Assembly: GCA_903933385.1 (NCBI GenBank)
Contig: CAIZJW010000287.1
Coordinates: 1-49,825 of the forward strand
Length of the DNA: 49,825 bases
Source: an uncultured Silvanigrella sp.
GTDB taxonomy: Bacteria; Bdellovibrionota_B; Oligoflexia; Silvanigrellales; Silvanigrellaceae
Reading direction: 5' to 3'
Every line of letters starts with the position of its first letter. The stretch's first letter is position 1. The notes below the pieces were generated by a model, which was given only the letters and a program-made list of their open reading frames with translations, made no database searches and was not told the origin of the DNA. Below are positions 33,874-41,814 of this stretch, piece by piece. Position numbers and translations under genes: made by a program.

Positions 33874-34764
33874 ATGAGTGATTTTGGTGCTGCCCCGCGC
33901 ATGGACTGGACACTGCAGGGAAAGCCATTTGAATCGGCCTCGTTCAAGTGGGGGCTGCCTTTGCTTCCCCATCTTCACGAGACTTTTTCACGGACCCAGG
34001 CCTTACCTGCCTTCGAGGTTTCTCTCGACAGGCTCTTGCTGCAGGAAAAAAGTTCAATTGATCGCAGCTGGGCGCGCGCCATGGCGCAAAAAACGGATGT
34101 CTGTTTACTTTCGCGATTGCTGAATTTGGGTGGCGAGCGTGAAATCACTGATGCAGAACTTAAAAACATTGCTCAGTGTGTTGAAGAGATTTCTCCTCGC
34201 TGGTTTGCGATTTCGGTGGGCTTCAATGCTCAGCGTGGCCATGTTCTGCAGAATCCCTTGCCCCTCCCAAAAACGCAAGAAATGTTAGAACATCTCGTCG
34301 AGAGGATTCGTCGACTCAAATTTTTTTGTAATCGCGAAATAGCTCTCGTGAATGTGGCATCGATGTTTCGCTATTCGTTTGAGAGTTTTTCTGAAACCGA
34401 GTTTTTAAGCAAACTTGTAGATGCAACTGGATGCAAATTAATTCTGGATATTCCGGCATTCTATGTAAGTCTCTATCACAGAGAACAAGACTTTGAGAGC
34501 GAGCTTGCAAAACTGCCACTCGATGCGGTGGCAAGCGTTCGCATTGGTGCACTCGCGCTTTCCACACATGGAATTGTCGATGCTGAATGTGGGCGTCTTT
34601 CAATCACGCACTGGGGCCTTTTGGAGGATGTTCTTCACGCACTTCCTGCCAATCAGCACCGTGCTATTTTTTTGAAATGGTTCGAGCCTTTGGTTTCGGG
34701 CAATGATCTGGTTGCCGAGATTGTCAGTGGTCAGAGTGCGCTCAAACGGCTTGGGGAGGTGTGA
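33874..34764 (+). CDS. Divergent DUF692-family protein, probable metal-site loss
   Basis: A 296-residue TIM-barrel-type protein matching the DUF692 (MbnB/BufB) pattern: NPLPLPKTQEMLEHLVERI, then ALVNVASMF, SETEFLSKLVDATGCKLILDI, YVSLYHRE and LPLDAVASVRIGAL. Active DUF692 enzymes are multi-iron oxygenases that modify Cys in peptide precursors. Several expected ligand positions differ: LEN is LVN (residues 158-160), LDVNN is LDIPA (191-195), and the IHLAG His is Arg (VRIGA, 222-226). Only the Asp at 192 is clearly kept. Catalysis is doubtful. ATG 33874 has GGGAGG seven bases upstream. It is followed at once by a DUF2063-like gene, the usual partner. Confidence 0.65.
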   Translation: MSDFGAAPRMDWTLQGKPFESASFKWGLPLLPHLHETFSRTQALPAFEVSLDRLLLQEKSSIDRSWARAMAQKTDVCLLSRLLNLGGEREITDAELKNIAQCVEEISPRWFAISVGFNAQRGHVLQNPLPLPKTQEMLEHLVERIRRLKFFCNREIALVNVASMFRYSFESFSETEFLSKLVDATGCKLILDIPAFYVSLYHREQDFESELAKLPLDAVASVRIGALALSTHGIVDAECGRLSITHWGLLEDVLHALPANQHRAIFLKWFEPLVSGNDLVAEIVSGQSALKRLGEV

Positions 34765-34765
34765 T

Positions 34766-35425
34766 GTGAATCACGGCCAACAGGGTCACTTCGCCTTTGA
34801 ATACCTTCTCTTTGAATCTTTTCGGGCACGTGACGCAAAGAATTCTCACTGGGCCGATGGTTTGTTACATGTTGTGCCTCATGAGCAGCTGCCGCAAGTT
34901 GCACTTCATCATCAACATGCTCAGTACCACCAAGTTTTGTTTTGGCTGGAAAATCTTTTTCCACAGGCTGCTCAGTGGTTAGGGGTACGAGAATTGGCAC
35001 GTCTCGCGCTCGATTTCTTGGAAAATAGTCCAATCCATTCGGAAGATCCGATACTTCATGCACAGAAATTGATTGAAATTCTGAGCACAAAACGTTCTCA
35101 TCTGCATGTTGCTCAGCTTGAGGTGCTTATGCGCTGTGGAATTGCAGCGTGGAAGGTGCGCTCGGCAAAGTGGCGCCCAGACATTGCCACGATCCCTCGC
35201 GAAAGGCCGTTTTCTTTCATGACGCTCGTTGAACACAACCTGGCGGCATGCGTTGAATCAAGTGGTGATTGGTCTATTTTCAATTTGTGGCAGAGTGCTC
35301 AAACTGGCAAAGCTGTCGATGTTTTGGGTGACGCCGATGTTCTCGCAATTTTTCGCAAAGATGAATTCACTCTTGAGTTTGAATGTTGGACTACAGAGCA
35401 ACTGAAGGAACGCATTCAAAGTTAG
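34766..35425 (+). CDS. DUF2063-like (MbnC/BufC/HvfC-type) partner protein
   Basis: A 219-residue helical protein. Its core, with WLENLFPQAAQWLG, RELARLALDFLENSP and AQLEVLMRCGIAAW, follows the DUF2063 consensus of FP, LAxxFL, and LxxLEWA blocks. In methanobactin and bufferin systems such proteins form a heterodimer with the DUF692 enzyme and recognise the precursor leader. Start: GTG 34766, six bases after GGGGAGG and one base after the DUF692 stop. No DUF2282-type precursor is adjacent: only 77 bases separate tyrS from the pair, and the next gene is convergent. Its stop overlaps that gene's stop by 4 bases. Confidence 0.6.
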   Translation: MNHGQQGHFAFEYLLFESFRARDAKNSHWADGLLHVVPHEQLPQVALHHQHAQYHQVLFWLENLFPQAAQWLGVRELARLALDFLENSPIHSEDPILHAQKLIEILSTKRSHLHVAQLEVLMRCGIAAWKVRSAKWRPDIATIPRERPFSFMTLVEHNLAACVESSGDWSIFNLWQSAQTGKAVDVLGDADVLAIFRKDEFTLEFECWTTEQLKERIQS

Positions 35426-36330
35426 CGTGTGTAGAATTCTTTTGAAAGCAGAAGTGCCTGACATGCGAGTGTGTAAAGATCTTCAGGATGAAGGTCTTTG
35501 TCTTCTAGCTTTTCACCCTCCGCAAGCTCGAGATTGGCTTGAAGAGATTTACTTGCCTCGGCGCTCATTCTTTCAACAAACTCTGGCGTTACTTTTTCAC
35601 TAGGTATTCGAAGTGAATGTATCGCAAAGTGGCGTATGTTTTGTTCTTTATAATCTCTTGATCTGGCAAGTTTGTTTGAAAATAAGATGTTATTTTTCAG
35701 TTCTCTTCCAACAAGCTGTGGGCATGCGTCTGACGCAAATTCCGTAAGTGCGCCGAGATAGGCATCGCTCAAGCTTGGCTTCCAGCAAGGCTCTGCCAGA
35801 GTGTCGCCCGTTTCTTTGATTTCTCTATCACAGAGGGCTGTCATCTGTTCTGGAGTGAACAATGCGGAGGGATGAGTGGTAAACCAAGCGTCACGCTCGT
35901 TCTCGGTTGAGCCTCTGATTTGTTCTCCAAAAGTAGATCGCAAAATCGGAATAAGTGAGCTCGCTCCAAGAATTTGCAGGGATTCTAGCTTTTCTGTTTG
36001 TTCTAATGAAGCTGTTTTTTCGCGTTCGAACTCAGAGTTGTTTTGTCGAAAAGAGTGAAAAAGATGATCCTCATTGAGACGTGAGAGTGGGTGATAAATA
36101 GAAAATGCGCGCCACTCATTGAGTGTCCATGTATTGTTCGGTGTCTTTCCCTGTTGAAGAGCATTGCTTCGAGTGGTTGGAATGGAATTATCAGTATATT
36201 CAGTCTTTCCGCCTGCATTCGCATTGAGACAGGCAGTGATGCCAACTGTAATTGCAATAGGAGCAAGAATGACACCGAAATAAATCGATCTGGGTTTTTG
36301 CATTTTAGAGAATTTAGAGAGGAGGTTCAT
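35422..36330 (-). CDS. Predicted lipoprotein partner of the CxxCH protein
   Basis: A 302-residue exported protein with a hydrophobic leader and possible lipobox ITAC (Cys about residue 34). The mature part is mostly charged and helical. The ending ACQALLLSKEFYTR resembles the last block of planctomycete DUF1553-type proteins (ALL-S-EF), but the rest does not align by eye. ATG 36330 overlaps the upstream gene's stop by 4 bases (ATGA), so the two are probably made together and may form a complex at a membrane. Function unknown. Confidence 0.6.
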   Translation of the reverse strand: MNLLSKFSKMQKPRSIYFGVILAPIAITVGITACLNANAGGKTEYTDNSIPTTRSNALQQGKTPNNTWTLNEWRAFSIYHPLSRLNEDHLFHSFRQNNSEFEREKTASLEQTEKLESLQILGASSLIPILRSTFGEQIRGSTENERDAWFTTHPSALFTPEQMTALCDREIKETGDTLAEPCWKPSLSDAYLGALTEFASDACPQLVGRELKNNILFSNKLARSRDYKEQNIRHFAIHSLRIPSEKVTPEFVERMSAEASKSLQANLELAEGEKLEDKDLHPEDLYTLACQALLLSKEFYTR

Positions 36331-37763
36331 TGATCAGACCTCCTGACTAATTCAAGTGCGAGATCACGAATCACTGCTGCCATACTCTCTGAGTTTTGTT
36401 GATACGAGCTGGCTCCCAGTTTCTTCAGACTTGCCAATTTCGACCCTGGTGGTCTGTATCCGAGAAGGAAATGAAGAGCGTGATCTACGGCGCAATTGCG
36501 CACGGCAGATTGATCGGTCAGCGGTGAATTCAGAAGTTGGATGATTTTGTTAGCGGCGTCTTTCTTTTGCACACTTTTGAGGTGCTTGTCGAGTTCAAGA
36601 TGACAACTCGAGCAGAAGTAGGAGCCTTCTTTCGCATGCTCAGGGTGTGGCAACGGAAGAGAGAAAACCTGCGGAGCCAGATGTGGAATTTGGCATGTGA
36701 GCAACAGACTCGTGTTCCACTGCCAAATTTTCTCATTTAAGCGGGATGCTCGCAGTGGTTTGAGCATAGTCATTGGGTCTAATTCTGTGCTTAGAACCAA
36801 TTCCTCTGCAAGTGCATCGGCCATGGGGCGGGGGCCTTTTCGTCGGCCCGTGAGGTTGTGATTTCCCGACAAAAGGCCTTTCAGCGGTTCCGTAAACTCA
36901 TCAATTCTAAGAGCACTGTGTAAGCTGTTAATGAATTTATCCTCTGACAGGCTCGACCATTTTCGAATGAGATCAATGCTACTGCGTGATTGGACAGTTC
37001 GTGCTGGTGTTGTTGTGATGAGTGACCACTTTTGTCGCGTGACAACTGCCAAAGCTAAAGCACGCCCTTGAGTGAGAGAGATATCATTGAGCAGACGTGA
37101 AATAGCACGACCACCGGCAGAGTCACGGTCAACTCCAAGATCTCTGTTTTTGGGGTCGAGACGTGCATCCGCAGGAACACATTTTTGCAATGACTGGCCG
37201 CAGTATTCCTCTGTTTTGACAATCGGACACACACGCATTGATGCCGATGAGTCCCAGGCCGGCAATGCGTCAACGGTGTCATCACATTCGCACGTCAGGG
37301 GTTTTTGATCATTTTCAAATACAGTCCAAACGCCGTTGCATGTTGTTGGTGATGAGCTCCCTGGCGTTCTCATGAACCACACAATGCGTCGCTGACTCTC
37401 TGCAACAGAAGGAGCGCTCAGAATTTTTTTATCTTCTTCAGGATTCTCCCAAAGCCACGCAGGCGTTTGCTTCAGTTGCGATTGCCAAAAAAGACTTTGG
37501 CGGTCAAAGAATTCTTTGCTGCCCACAAGTTGGTTAGCGAGCTCGAATGCTCCGCGGCTCGCGTGCGAGCGTACAAATTCTTTTTCAGCATCCGTGGGCA
37601 GACGCTCCACGAGGGCTAGGGTCATTCGATCCAAGCCTGCGGCAGTGATCGGTTGTTGAACGTGTGTGTTGCGGATAGGAAATTTTTGCCCAGCAAGGCC
37701 CCTTGAGAACTGACAAACAATTCCCAAAAAGAGCAAATATGGCAAATATTTGGATTGTGGCAT
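36327..37763 (-). CDS. Exported single-CxxCH protein, DUF1549/DUF1585-like
   Basis: A 478-residue exported protein (signal segment PYLLFLGIVCQFSRGLAG). It carries one haem-binding-type motif, CSSCH, about 100 residues from the end, followed by HALHFLLGYRPPGSKLASLKKL. This order resembles the DUF1588/DUF1585 region of planctomycete-type cytochrome proteins, and the opening LPTDAEKEFVRSH...SKEFFDRQSLFW resembles DUF1549. Several other Cys pairs (CECDD, CGQSLQKC) may be disulfides. Haem attachment is not certain. The start is ATG 37763; an earlier in-frame ATG at 37787 is possible. No other cytochrome or ccm gene is in the window. Confidence 0.6.
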   Translation of the reverse strand: MPQSKYLPYLLFLGIVCQFSRGLAGQKFPIRNTHVQQPITAAGLDRMTLALVERLPTDAEKEFVRSHASRGAFELANQLVGSKEFFDRQSLFWQSQLKQTPAWLWENPEEDKKILSAPSVAESQRRIVWFMRTPGSSSPTTCNGVWTVFENDQKPLTCECDDTVDALPAWDSSASMRVCPIVKTEEYCGQSLQKCVPADARLDPKNRDLGVDRDSAGGRAISRLLNDISLTQGRALALAVVTRQKWSLITTTPARTVQSRSSIDLIRKWSSLSEDKFINSLHSALRIDEFTEPLKGLLSGNHNLTGRRKGPRPMADALAEELVLSTELDPMTMLKPLRASRLNEKIWQWNTSLLLTCQIPHLAPQVFSLPLPHPEHAKEGSYFCSSCHLELDKHLKSVQKKDAANKIIQLLNSPLTDQSAVRNCAVDHALHFLLGYRPPGSKLASLKKLGASSYQQNSESMAAVIRDLALELVRRSDQ

Positions 37764-37839
37764 CAATGCACAATTCTCCATTTCCATTGAAGTTTTCGGA
37801 AGTTTTAAGGGAGTGCGCGAGGAAGCGACCTGCCGGGCG

Positions 37840-39036
37840 TCAGTAGGCTGGCAAAAGGACACTCTGCAGCTCGGGAAGGAGCAAAATGGTCAGGGTCATG
37901 CCAACCGAGAGTATTAATAATAAAACCCAAATGAGAATATGAGTCGGTTTATTGTGACTGCTGCTCTCGAGCGTCTCGAGCGTCTTTGGTGCCTGTTCGG
38001 AAATTTCCTCGCTTGTCTCATAATGGAGATGGTTGAGGAATATTTCCTGTTTGAATTCAGGATAAGCCTTCACAAGTAGATCTTTGTTTCGCAAAAGGAC
38101 CCACTCTCCCAAGCCCGAAGCCATTTCGGTGTTGCTGGGTAATGTTCGCTTGATCCAGAGGTCAATCACTTCTGAGGCCACAATAGGGCCTTGAATTTCA
38201 CCGTTAGGAAGGCGCAGCATGTAGGGACGTGTGTCGAATATTGGCCCGGAAAATTCTCTAAATGGCTCGTTCAAATCGCTCACAATAGAAATAACTACGG
38301 TGACGTTGTCGGGAGCACCCGCTGCCTTTGCGATATCGATCAATCGCTGGGGTGCTTCTGCAATCGAACCTGCCACAAGTGCTCGGAGCACATCTCTGTC
38401 GGAGACAAATCCGTGCAAACCATCACTGCACGTGAGAAACACATCACCATCAGTGAGGCGTTTTGAATAAATGTCTGGTTTGGGGTCGGGCATGACGCCC
38501 ATTCCCCGAGTTAACTTAGATCGATCGCGGGCAGACAATTGCCCTTCTGAAGCGCTCCCCGATAGGTTCAAAATTCCTCGATCGAGAAAAGTACCCAGAT
38601 TGTGGTCAATGGTCAGTTGCCAGCTTCCGAAGCGTGGTTTGTTGTCAGAGGATTTGAAGGCGCGGACTAGATATGTTCTTGAATCGCCGACATGACCAAT
38701 GGTCACAAATCCATGCGTGAAGCAGAGAATATTGACTGTCGCACCCATCCCACGACATGAAGAATCTTCCTGGCTTCGTAAAATGAGTTTTGTATTAACG
38801 GTTTTGAGAGCTTCATCAATGCGCACCGGGACGTCATCGATAGCAGATTCCGAGATTTTGGCCAGGCTCTCGGTAAGGCCCTCAACCACCATGTGACTGG
38901 CTACCTCACCGGCAGCATGTCCGCCCATTCCATCGGAAAGAATGACTATTCCGAGGCTCGCGTCACACGAATATGCATCCTGATTCAGAGCACGAACCAG
39001 CCCTTTGTCGGTTGCACCAAACATGCGCAGTTTCAA
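37840..39036 (-). CDS. PP2C-family serine/threonine phosphatase with GYF-like domain and membrane anchor
   Basis: A 398-residue protein. The N-terminal PP2C domain (about 1-250) has the metal motifs NQDAY, SDGMGGHAAGEVAS, GHVGDSR, CSDGLHGFV and APDNVTVV, so it should be an active Mn/Mg phosphatase. Next, about 275-320, YMLRLPNGEIQGPIVASEV followed by GEWVLLRN resembles a GYF_2 domain, a peptide-binding or membrane-associated module. One transmembrane helix (ILIWVLLLILSVGMTLTILLL) ends the protein. The start used is TTG 39036 with GGGAG at 8 bases; ATG 39024 and ATG 39120 are alternatives. No Ser/Thr kinase gene is in the window. Confidence 0.82.
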   Translation of the reverse strand: MKLRMFGATDKGLVRALNQDAYSCDASLGIVILSDGMGGHAAGEVASHMVVEGLTESLAKISESAIDDVPVRIDEALKTVNTKLILRSQEDSSCRGMGATVNILCFTHGFVTIGHVGDSRTYLVRAFKSSDNKPRFGSWQLTIDHNLGTFLDRGILNLSGSASEGQLSARDRSKLTRGMGVMPDPKPDIYSKRLTDGDVFLTCSDGLHGFVSDRDVLRALVAGSIAEAPQRLIDIAKAAGAPDNVTVVISIVSDLNEPFREFSGPIFDTRPYMLRLPNGEIQGPIVASEVIDLWIKRTLPSNTEMASGLGEWVLLRNKDLLVKAYPEFKQEIFLNHLHYETSEEISEQAPKTLETLESSSHNKPTHILIWVLLLILSVGMTLTILLLPELQSVLLPAY

Positions 39037-39186
39037 ATCTAAATCTCCCAAATCACACGAGCGGCAGTAGAAAGAGTCTATCCCGAAATTGCTCCCATTG
39101 ACACATGTCCAAAGTGACATAAGGACGGTAGGATGCGTTCTAGCTTGCATTTCTTGCCAGGTTGTCAATTTTCCGATGGAGGACAC

Positions 39187-41814
39187 ATGACTCTCGACAC
39201 ACTCACCCCCGAGCAATTGTGCACACTCGAGAAGCATGCGCTCGGCGTTGTTGCTGAGTTGGCAGAGAGCGGGCTTTTGTTTTTTCAACGGCCTTTAAAT
39301 GTCGAAACAAAGGCTGACAAAAGCATTGTTACCGATGCCGATCGCTTTCTTGAGAAGAAGGCTCGTGAGCTTCTCGCTTTGATTACGCCTCAATGGGGAT
39401 TTGTGGGTGAAGAGTATGGCTCTGTTGGGTGTTTGAAGGAGCTCTCATTCGCTCCCTTGGAACAACAGTCAGGCGCTGTTTCAACTTTGGGCCTCAATCA
39501 TTTTGAAGTGACGCTGCAACAGAGGCCTTCACAGAAACTTAATCTCGACAAAGACACCTACTGGATTCTTGATCCTATCGATGGAACATTGAATTTCCAG
39601 TCGCGCTCTCCCTTGTGGTCGACTCTTTTGGCTCTGGTGCACAAGGGACGTCCGGTTTTGGGCATCGTTGCGTTGCCTGCACTGAACGAAGTTTTTGTGG
39701 CAAGCAAAGGCAACGGAGCTCGCTGGGGGAAATTAAAGCCAGCAAATGGGTCAGGTATTGCGGAACAACAATGGCAAGATTGCGCTGTGCGCCAAACAAA
39801 AACCTTGGCAGACGCATTTGTTTCTTATTCAACTGCCAAGACTTTTGCATACCGTGGTGTTGAATCTTTTCTCTCGCTGCTTCAGGAGGAAGCCTACGAG
39901 TGTCGCACACACAGCGATGCTTATGGTTACACTCGGATCCTTTGCGGCGGAATAGATGCCATGCTCGATCCCCTTGTGGCACCGTACGACGTTGCGGCTC
40001 TGCAGGTTTTATTCGACGAAACTCCGGGAGCTGTTTTTACCAGCTTTCATGGTCACTCAGACAGTGCTCGATTTCGTGCGGGAAGTGTTATTGCCGCTGC
40101 AAATACTGAACTGTCTGACATAATTTTATCCAAATACAGAACACACCTTATCGAAACTGCAAAACAATATTGTGAAAGTAATGCAGAATTTGCGGCGCCG
40201 CTGCTACCAGAAACCTTCTCTCCAACTTTCTTGCTTCCATTTGAAAGTGGTGTGAGTCGGTTTTCTGGCAAAACCTGGGCTCGATCAGTTGAGACGGCCG
40301 TGGCTGCGTTCTTGCTAAAGCATCCCGAGGCCCTTGTTGAGGATGTCGCTGTGTTGGTTGGAACGCGAGAGTCTGCATCTCGTTCACTTTCCAACGGTCA
40401 TGACGAAGGTCCGCCCGATGTTTCAGCTTCAAGTGCATTTCATGTGAGAGCTGTGGTTTCGGGTGGAACAGGGCTCATGACAGGAACTTTGAGTGCCGAA
40501 ATTTCACCCTTGGAATGCGTGAGTTCCGCGCTCGATGCAGCTTGGCGACAAATTGAAATACGAGATCCAGAGATTTTACAACGCCGCATTTTGGCTTCAC
40601 GCGAGCAACTGATTGCTCACTGCGGACAACATCCATGGCAAGTGGTGCGTTTCGCAGGTGAGTTTCAAAGCATCAGTGGTCTTATCCAAAAATTCCACAA
40701 GGAACCACACGACACCCGAATTCATTCGCTCAAAAGTCGATTGAATATGTCGGCTGAATATCGGTGGCAATATTTCCTGGATTCCGCACAGCAAACGTAC
40801 GTCAATCAGGTCTGCCGAATTGCAACAAATTCAACTTGCGCAGAGGGCGAAGAGAAACGCACTGCATACGCTCGACATCTCCAGAATAAATTCCCAGAGC
40901 CTGCTCAACTTGAAGACGAATTGAATTATCACTTTGGGAAAGTAAAACAGCAATCTCTCGATCTTCTCTCGGCAGCTCTCGTTCCCGAGGAACCGGAATA
41001 CGATTACCTTGCGGTTGATGCAGATTTGCTCGGGCTCATACTTCACGAAGCAATTGGTCATGCGGCTGAGGGAGATCTGATTCAAACGGGCGCCTCTGGA
41101 TTCGGCGAACATGGAGAAATGAAAGATCTTCTTGTTGGTCCAGAATGGATGGATATTTTGATCGACGGAACGCTGGATAATTGTGGATATCTTCCCGTAG
41201 ATGCGGAAGGAGTGCTTCCGCAGAGGAAACTCTTAGTTAAAAATGGTCGGCTCGTTGATTCTATCCATACGCGTCACACTGCTCTGGTGGCAAACCAAAC
41301 CCCAGATGGTTGTGCGCGAGTGCAGTCGCTGCAGTATCCCTCGCTCAACCGCATGACGAGTATCTGGGTTTGTCCTGAACATTCCAAGCCTCTCGATCTA
41401 TCGAATTTGCCCCACCAATGGGATGATCTTCCCGCTGAAATTGTGCAAAAGTCGCTTGAAAAGAGTGGCTACCTCGATGGCGAAAAAGGAGTTCTACTCC
41501 TCAGCGGTTGGAAGGGTGGCACAGCCAGCTGTTCAAATCTTGAATTCAGAGCAGACGTAGCCCGTGTTTTACTCTTAAAGAAGGGATGCAAACCTGTTCG
41601 GATGCGGGAAGCAAACTTCACCGGCATTGCAACTGAGTGTTTTAGATCGGCTGTCGATGCGTTTGGTCCAACATTGTGCCGTAGCATCGGCACCTGCGGA
41701 AAAGATGGCCAAGGTGTTTTAACCTCAGATGGTGGTCCAGCTTTTATGGTCTTTACTCCTCATCCCAAAGTGAGGGTCATTGGCACTGGCGACGGCGAGG
41801 GAGCAGAAGAATGA
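39187..41814 (+). CDS. tldD: Fusion of inositol-monophosphatase-like domain and TldD metalloprotease
   Basis: An 875-residue fusion. Residues 1-310 form an IMPase/HisN-type phosphatase: ADKSIVTDADRFLE, GEEYG (Glu75-Glu76), DPIDGTLN (129-136) and GGIDAMLDP followed by YDVAAL, the full metal-site set. Residues 330-875 form TldD: HEAIGHAAEGD (His620, Glu621, His624; zinc HExxxH), YLPVDAEGV, an NFTGI block and the C-terminal GTCGKDGQG. TldD with TldE makes the TldD/E protease, which removes leaders from microcin B17 and degrades unfolded peptides. TldD is normally about 480 residues and unfused. ATG 39187 follows GGAGG closely; ATG 39133 with AAGGA is possible. It overlaps tldE by 4 bases. Confidence 0.88.
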   Translation: MTLDTLTPEQLCTLEKHALGVVAELAESGLLFFQRPLNVETKADKSIVTDADRFLEKKARELLALITPQWGFVGEEYGSVGCLKELSFAPLEQQSGAVSTLGLNHFEVTLQQRPSQKLNLDKDTYWILDPIDGTLNFQSRSPLWSTLLALVHKGRPVLGIVALPALNEVFVASKGNGARWGKLKPANGSGIAEQQWQDCAVRQTKTLADAFVSYSTAKTFAYRGVESFLSLLQEEAYECRTHSDAYGYTRILCGGIDAMLDPLVAPYDVAALQVLFDETPGAVFTSFHGHSDSARFRAGSVIAAANTELSDIILSKYRTHLIETAKQYCESNAEFAAPLLPETFSPTFLLPFESGVSRFSGKTWARSVETAVAAFLLKHPEALVEDVAVLVGTRESASRSLSNGHDEGPPDVSASSAFHVRAVVSGGTGLMTGTLSAEISPLECVSSALDAAWRQIEIRDPEILQRRILASREQLIAHCGQHPWQVVRFAGEFQSISGLIQKFHKEPHDTRIHSLKSRLNMSAEYRWQYFLDSAQQTYVNQVCRIATNSTCAEGEEKRTAYARHLQNKFPEPAQLEDELNYHFGKVKQQSLDLLSAALVPEEPEYDYLAVDADLLGLILHEAIGHAAEGDLIQTGASGFGEHGEMKDLLVGPEWMDILIDGTLDNCGYLPVDAEGVLPQRKLLVKNGRLVDSIHTRHTALVANQTPDGCARVQSLQYPSLNRMTSIWVCPEHSKPLDLSNLPHQWDDLPAEIVQKSLEKSGYLDGEKGVLLLSGWKGGTASCSNLEFRADVARVLLLKKGCKPVRMREANFTGIATECFRSAVDAFGPTLCRSIGTCGKDGQGVLTSDGGPAFMVFTPHPKVRVIGTGDGEGAEE

